DNA from: Acrocarpospora macrocephala | Lineage (GTDB): Bacteria; Actinomycetota; Actinomycetes; Streptosporangiales; Streptosporangiaceae | Reading direction: 5' to 3' | Assembly: GCF_009687865.1 (NCBI RefSeq) | Contig: NZ_BLAE01000003.1 | Span: 297,921 to 352,435, forward strand | Length of the DNA stretch: 54,515 nt | Part shown: piece by piece, positions 52,642 to 54,515 of the stretch | Numbering within the stretch: the stretch's first letter is position 1 | How the letters are laid out: every line of letters starts with the position of its first letter | Translations under genes and position numbers: made by a program | Notes under the pieces: generated by a model | Told to the model about the DNA's origin: nothing | Seen by the model: only the letters and a program-made list of their open reading frames with translations | Database searches by the model: none

Positions 52642-53019
52642 TCATCGGAAGGTGGTCAGCTCTTCGCTGGCTCGCCGGGCCGCGAGAATCGCCGGTAGGT
52701 ACTGCTCGCTCCAGGTGCGGGCCGCGTCGATGAGGATCAACATGCTCCGCCCGAGTTCGGTGAGCTCGTATTCGACCCGCGGAGGATTCTCGTCGTAGGC
52801 GGTCCTGGTCACCAGTCCATCGCGTTGCATGGCGCGCAGAGTCGCGGTGAGCACTTTGGGGGTGATCGTACGAAGCGGAACCCGTAGTTCGGTGAAGCGC
52901 CTCGGTCCATCGGCGAGGCACCTAACGATCATTCCCGTCCACTTGTCGCCGATTTGAAAGGGGATCGCACTGGACGGGCACATGGGGTCGAACATGTCCG
53001 GATCAAGTGGCTCGATCAT
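52642..53019 (-). CDS. HxlR-type transcriptional regulator, copy 2
   Basis: The 125-residue paralog of the regulator at 47462-47908 has CPSSAIPFQIGDKWTGMIVR and RFTELRVPLRTITPKVLTATL, with an early Cys14. Most differences are at the ends: this copy stops earlier (EELTTFR). The divergent arrangement with an oxidoreductase and the intergenic palindrome is kept. Confidence 0.9.
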   Translation of the reverse strand: MIEPLDPDMFDPMCPSSAIPFQIGDKWTGMIVRCLADGPRRFTELRVPLRTITPKVLTATLRAMQRDGLVTRTAYDENPPRVEYELTELGRSMLILIDAARTWSEQYLPAILAARRASEELTTFR

Positions 53020-53056
53020 GGTCCCGCAGCATAGGCCAGTATCGTTGAAGTAACCA

Positions 53057-53071
53057 GTATCCCGTGGATAC
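53057..53071. promoter_or_regulatory. Palindromic operator GTATC-N5-GATAC, copy 2
   Basis: GTATCCCGTGGATAC is the counterpart of the site at 47946-47960. The surrounding GTAACCA and GGATACCGTCA are also conserved, which suggests that regulator binding selects for this segment. Confidence 0.65.
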
Positions 53072-53081
53072 CGTCATGGCC

Positions 53082-53747
53082 ATGAGCATGATCGTTGTTT
53101 TCGGAGCGGGTGGCCGCGCGGGTCGCGCGGTGGTCGACGAGGCGTTGTCGCGGGGTCACCGCGTCACGGCCGCCGTACGGGACACGGCCAAATACCCAGA
53201 CCTGGAGACGGAGGACGTCATCCTGGTCCGCGCGGACGTGACGGACGCCGCCTCCATCGCGGAAGCCGCCCGAGGCGCGGACGCTGTCGTCCACGCGGTG
53301 TCCCCGTTCTCCGGTCCAGAGCAGGGTTTCGACACCCTAGATCCCGCGTTCTTCGTGAAGGCCGCAGACGCCCTGCTGGAGGGACTGACCGCGGAGAGAG
53401 TCGGAAGGCTGCTGGTGATCGGCCTATTCGCCACCATGCCCGACAGGTCCGGCGGGTTGATCATGGACGATCCCGCCGCCTTCCCGCCGGAGATCAAACC
53501 GTTCGCCCGCGCCCACGCCGACGGCTTCGACCGTCTAAACATGGCGGACACCCCGCTCGACTGGCTCATGCTGACCCCGCCCGCCAACCTGTCGCTCGAC
53601 CTCCCGCGGACCGGTTCCTATCGCCTCACCACGGAGCCGTACATGGAGGACGGCCAACTGTCCTACGCGGACCTGGCCGTCGCGATCGTCGACGAGATCG
53701 AACGACCGGCCCACCACAGGATCCGCGTCCCCGTCTACAGTCATTGA
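53082..53747 (+). CDS. NAD(P)-binding oxidoreductase, copy 2
   Basis: The 221-residue paralog of the 47971-48633 product begins MSMIVVFGAGGRAGRAVVDEAL and has VRADVTDAASIAEAA, VIGLFATMP and DWLMLTPPANLSLDLPRTGS. ATG 53082 is chosen by alignment with copy 1 (MSVIVVFG); GTG 53064 and ATG 53076 are alternatives. Together with the HxlR copy 2 it forms the second of two direct cassettes. Confidence 0.88.
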   Translation: MSMIVVFGAGGRAGRAVVDEALSRGHRVTAAVRDTAKYPDLETEDVILVRADVTDAASIAEAARGADAVVHAVSPFSGPEQGFDTLDPAFFVKAADALLEGLTAERVGRLLVIGLFATMPDRSGGLIMDDPAAFPPEIKPFARAHADGFDRLNMADTPLDWLMLTPPANLSLDLPRTGSYRLTTEPYMEDGQLSYADLAVAIVDEIERPAHHRIRVPVYSH

Positions 53748-53989
53748 TCGACATGACGTACAAGATCTATAGAGTGCGCCACCAGGGCCGCTGCCGACCA
53801 CCTGCGCGGGTGGTCCTCGCCCGTCTCCCATGCCCACACTGGGGCCGTAGCAGCTGAACCGACCGCCGCCGAACTGCGTGCCACCGCGTGCCGTCCAGTC
53901 AACCGGCCAGCTGTGTCGCGGACCCCGAATTGATCGACGACTGACACTACGCGCCCGCGTGAAGGGGGGCGGCCCACAGTGCGGGGTTG

Positions 53990-54200
53990 TGGGGTGCGTG
54001 ATGGCGGGTGTGCTGGATGGCCAGCGGCTCCAGTGCAGCCAGCCGAGCAGGTAGCGGGCCGCCCAGGGTCGAAGGAATTCTCGCCTTGTGAGGCCGAGGG
54101 CGATGAGCGGGTTGTGGAAGTCGTCGTGTGCCCAGCGGGTGCCTTCGGCGATGTCGGTGAAGTTCAGCAGGCGTAGCGCGCCGATCGCGTGGCTACGCAT
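53990..54200 (-). pseudogene. Transposase C-terminal remnant
   Basis: Read leftward, the sequence gives RSHAIGALRLLNFTDIAEGT, HDDFHNPLIALGLT, which resembles the end of ISAs1-like transposases (pattern NIAxALRHHARDxxRxLxLLGL). The upstream part is missing and no terminal inverted repeats are clear. The rest of 53748-54332 shows no intact gene. Confidence 0.35.
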
Positions 54201-54228
54201 GGTGGCGCGCCGATCGCGTAGCTACGCG
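54176..54228. repeat. Two ~23-bp direct repeats
   Basis: GCGCGCCGATCGCGTGGCTACGC (54176) recurs as GCGCGCCGATCGCGTAGCTACGC (54206) with one difference. They sit at the edge of the transposase remnant and could be a target or scar of an element. Confidence 0.6.
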
Positions 54229-54332
54229 CGGCGGCCAGGATCGACTCTTCACGCGCTGTCCCAGGATCGGGGAACTCCCTCAACCCCCGGGGTTCCCGGC
54301 CTGGGTGGGTGGCGCTCTCGTGCCGGTTCGGT

Positions 54333-54515
54333 TCAGCGTCGGAACCGTCCGGCGAAGCGGTTTCGTTTGCCGTGGTAGAGGAGGGTCCAGGTGCCGTCGT
54401 GGTTGCGGCGGGTGCGGTAGCGGTCGGGGTGGGTTGCTTTGTCGCGGTTGTGCCAGGTGCAGGCGGGGGCGAGTTGGTCGAGGTCGGTGGTGCCGCCGTC
54501 GGCCCAGCCTTGGAC
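54333..54515 (-). CDS. HNH endonuclease, C-terminal part (start outside window)
   Basis: The gene reads leftward and begins beyond the right edge; 60 codons and a stop are visible. The sequence VQGWADGGTTDLDQLAPACT followed by WHNRDKATHPDRYRTRR is typical of the C-terminal HNH module in DUF222/HNH-type nucleases. The C-terminal KRNRFAGRFRR is basic. The missing N-terminus prevents further assignment. Confidence 0.65.
   Translation of the reverse strand, partial: VQGWADGGTTDLDQLAPACTWHNRDKATHPDRYRTRRNHDGTWTLLYHGKRNRFAGRFRR

Overview
The window is high-GC DNA with GTG starts, many ATGA-type overlaps, extracytoplasmic sigma factors, a SARP/AfsR-type regulator and large secreted RHS proteins. 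This points to a filamentous actinobacterium, most likely the Streptosporangiaceae (Nonomuraea/Streptosporangium type). The family level is an inference. No rRNA, tRNA or CRISPR array was seen.

Layout. (1) 1-11043, phosphate acquisition and cell surface: a truncated secreted protein diverges from a pstC-pstA-pstB-pstS operon whose PstS is membrane-anchored through an Asn-rich linker. An Ig-repeat/deacetylase-like secreted protein, a methyltransferase and a beta-propeller phytase-like protein follow. (2) 11044-18485, mixed housekeeping and regulation: an internally duplicated small protein, an SDR oxidoreductase divergent from an XRE/MmyB regulator, XdhC-like protein, a heparinase II/III-like protein, and a sigma factor/CU044_5270-type pair. 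Three unrelated tandem-repeat arrays lie in 9.3-16.9 kb, each abutting or growing out of a gene end. (3) 18582-23796: a small orphan, a secreted M6-type metalloprotease, a decayed carbamoyltransferase piece, a DUF4291 operon and an ADP-ribosylglycohydrolase. (4) 23797-31996: an exopolysaccharide-like operon with a structured leader, a processive GT2 synthase, three membrane-anchored right-handed beta-helix proteins and a UDP-glucose 6-dehydrogenase. (5) 31997-45822: a large SARP-nSTAND1-TM-WD40 regulator, divergent from a DNRLRE/FG-GAP/ricin-lectin secreted protein and a 2186-residue RHS-Hint polymorphic toxin with no visible immunity gene. (6) 45889-54515: NAD(P)-binding oxidoreductases, a duplicated divergent HxlR/oxidoreductase cassette with a conserved palindromic operator, three methyltransferase or DinB genes, and decayed remnants (SUKH-like fragment joined to a copied ugd 3' end, a transposase tail, an HNH endonuclease running off the right edge).

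How the genes fit together. The uronic-acid polysaccharide operon is the most coherent system. UGDH would supply UDP-glucuronate, the GT2 enzyme would polymerise and extrude the chain, and the anchored beta-helix proteins would epimerise or cleave it outside the membrane. The pst genes and the phytase suggest coordinated phosphate scavenging. The RHS toxin, its lectin-bearing neighbour and the large signalling regulator form an apparent contact-toxin or development locus.
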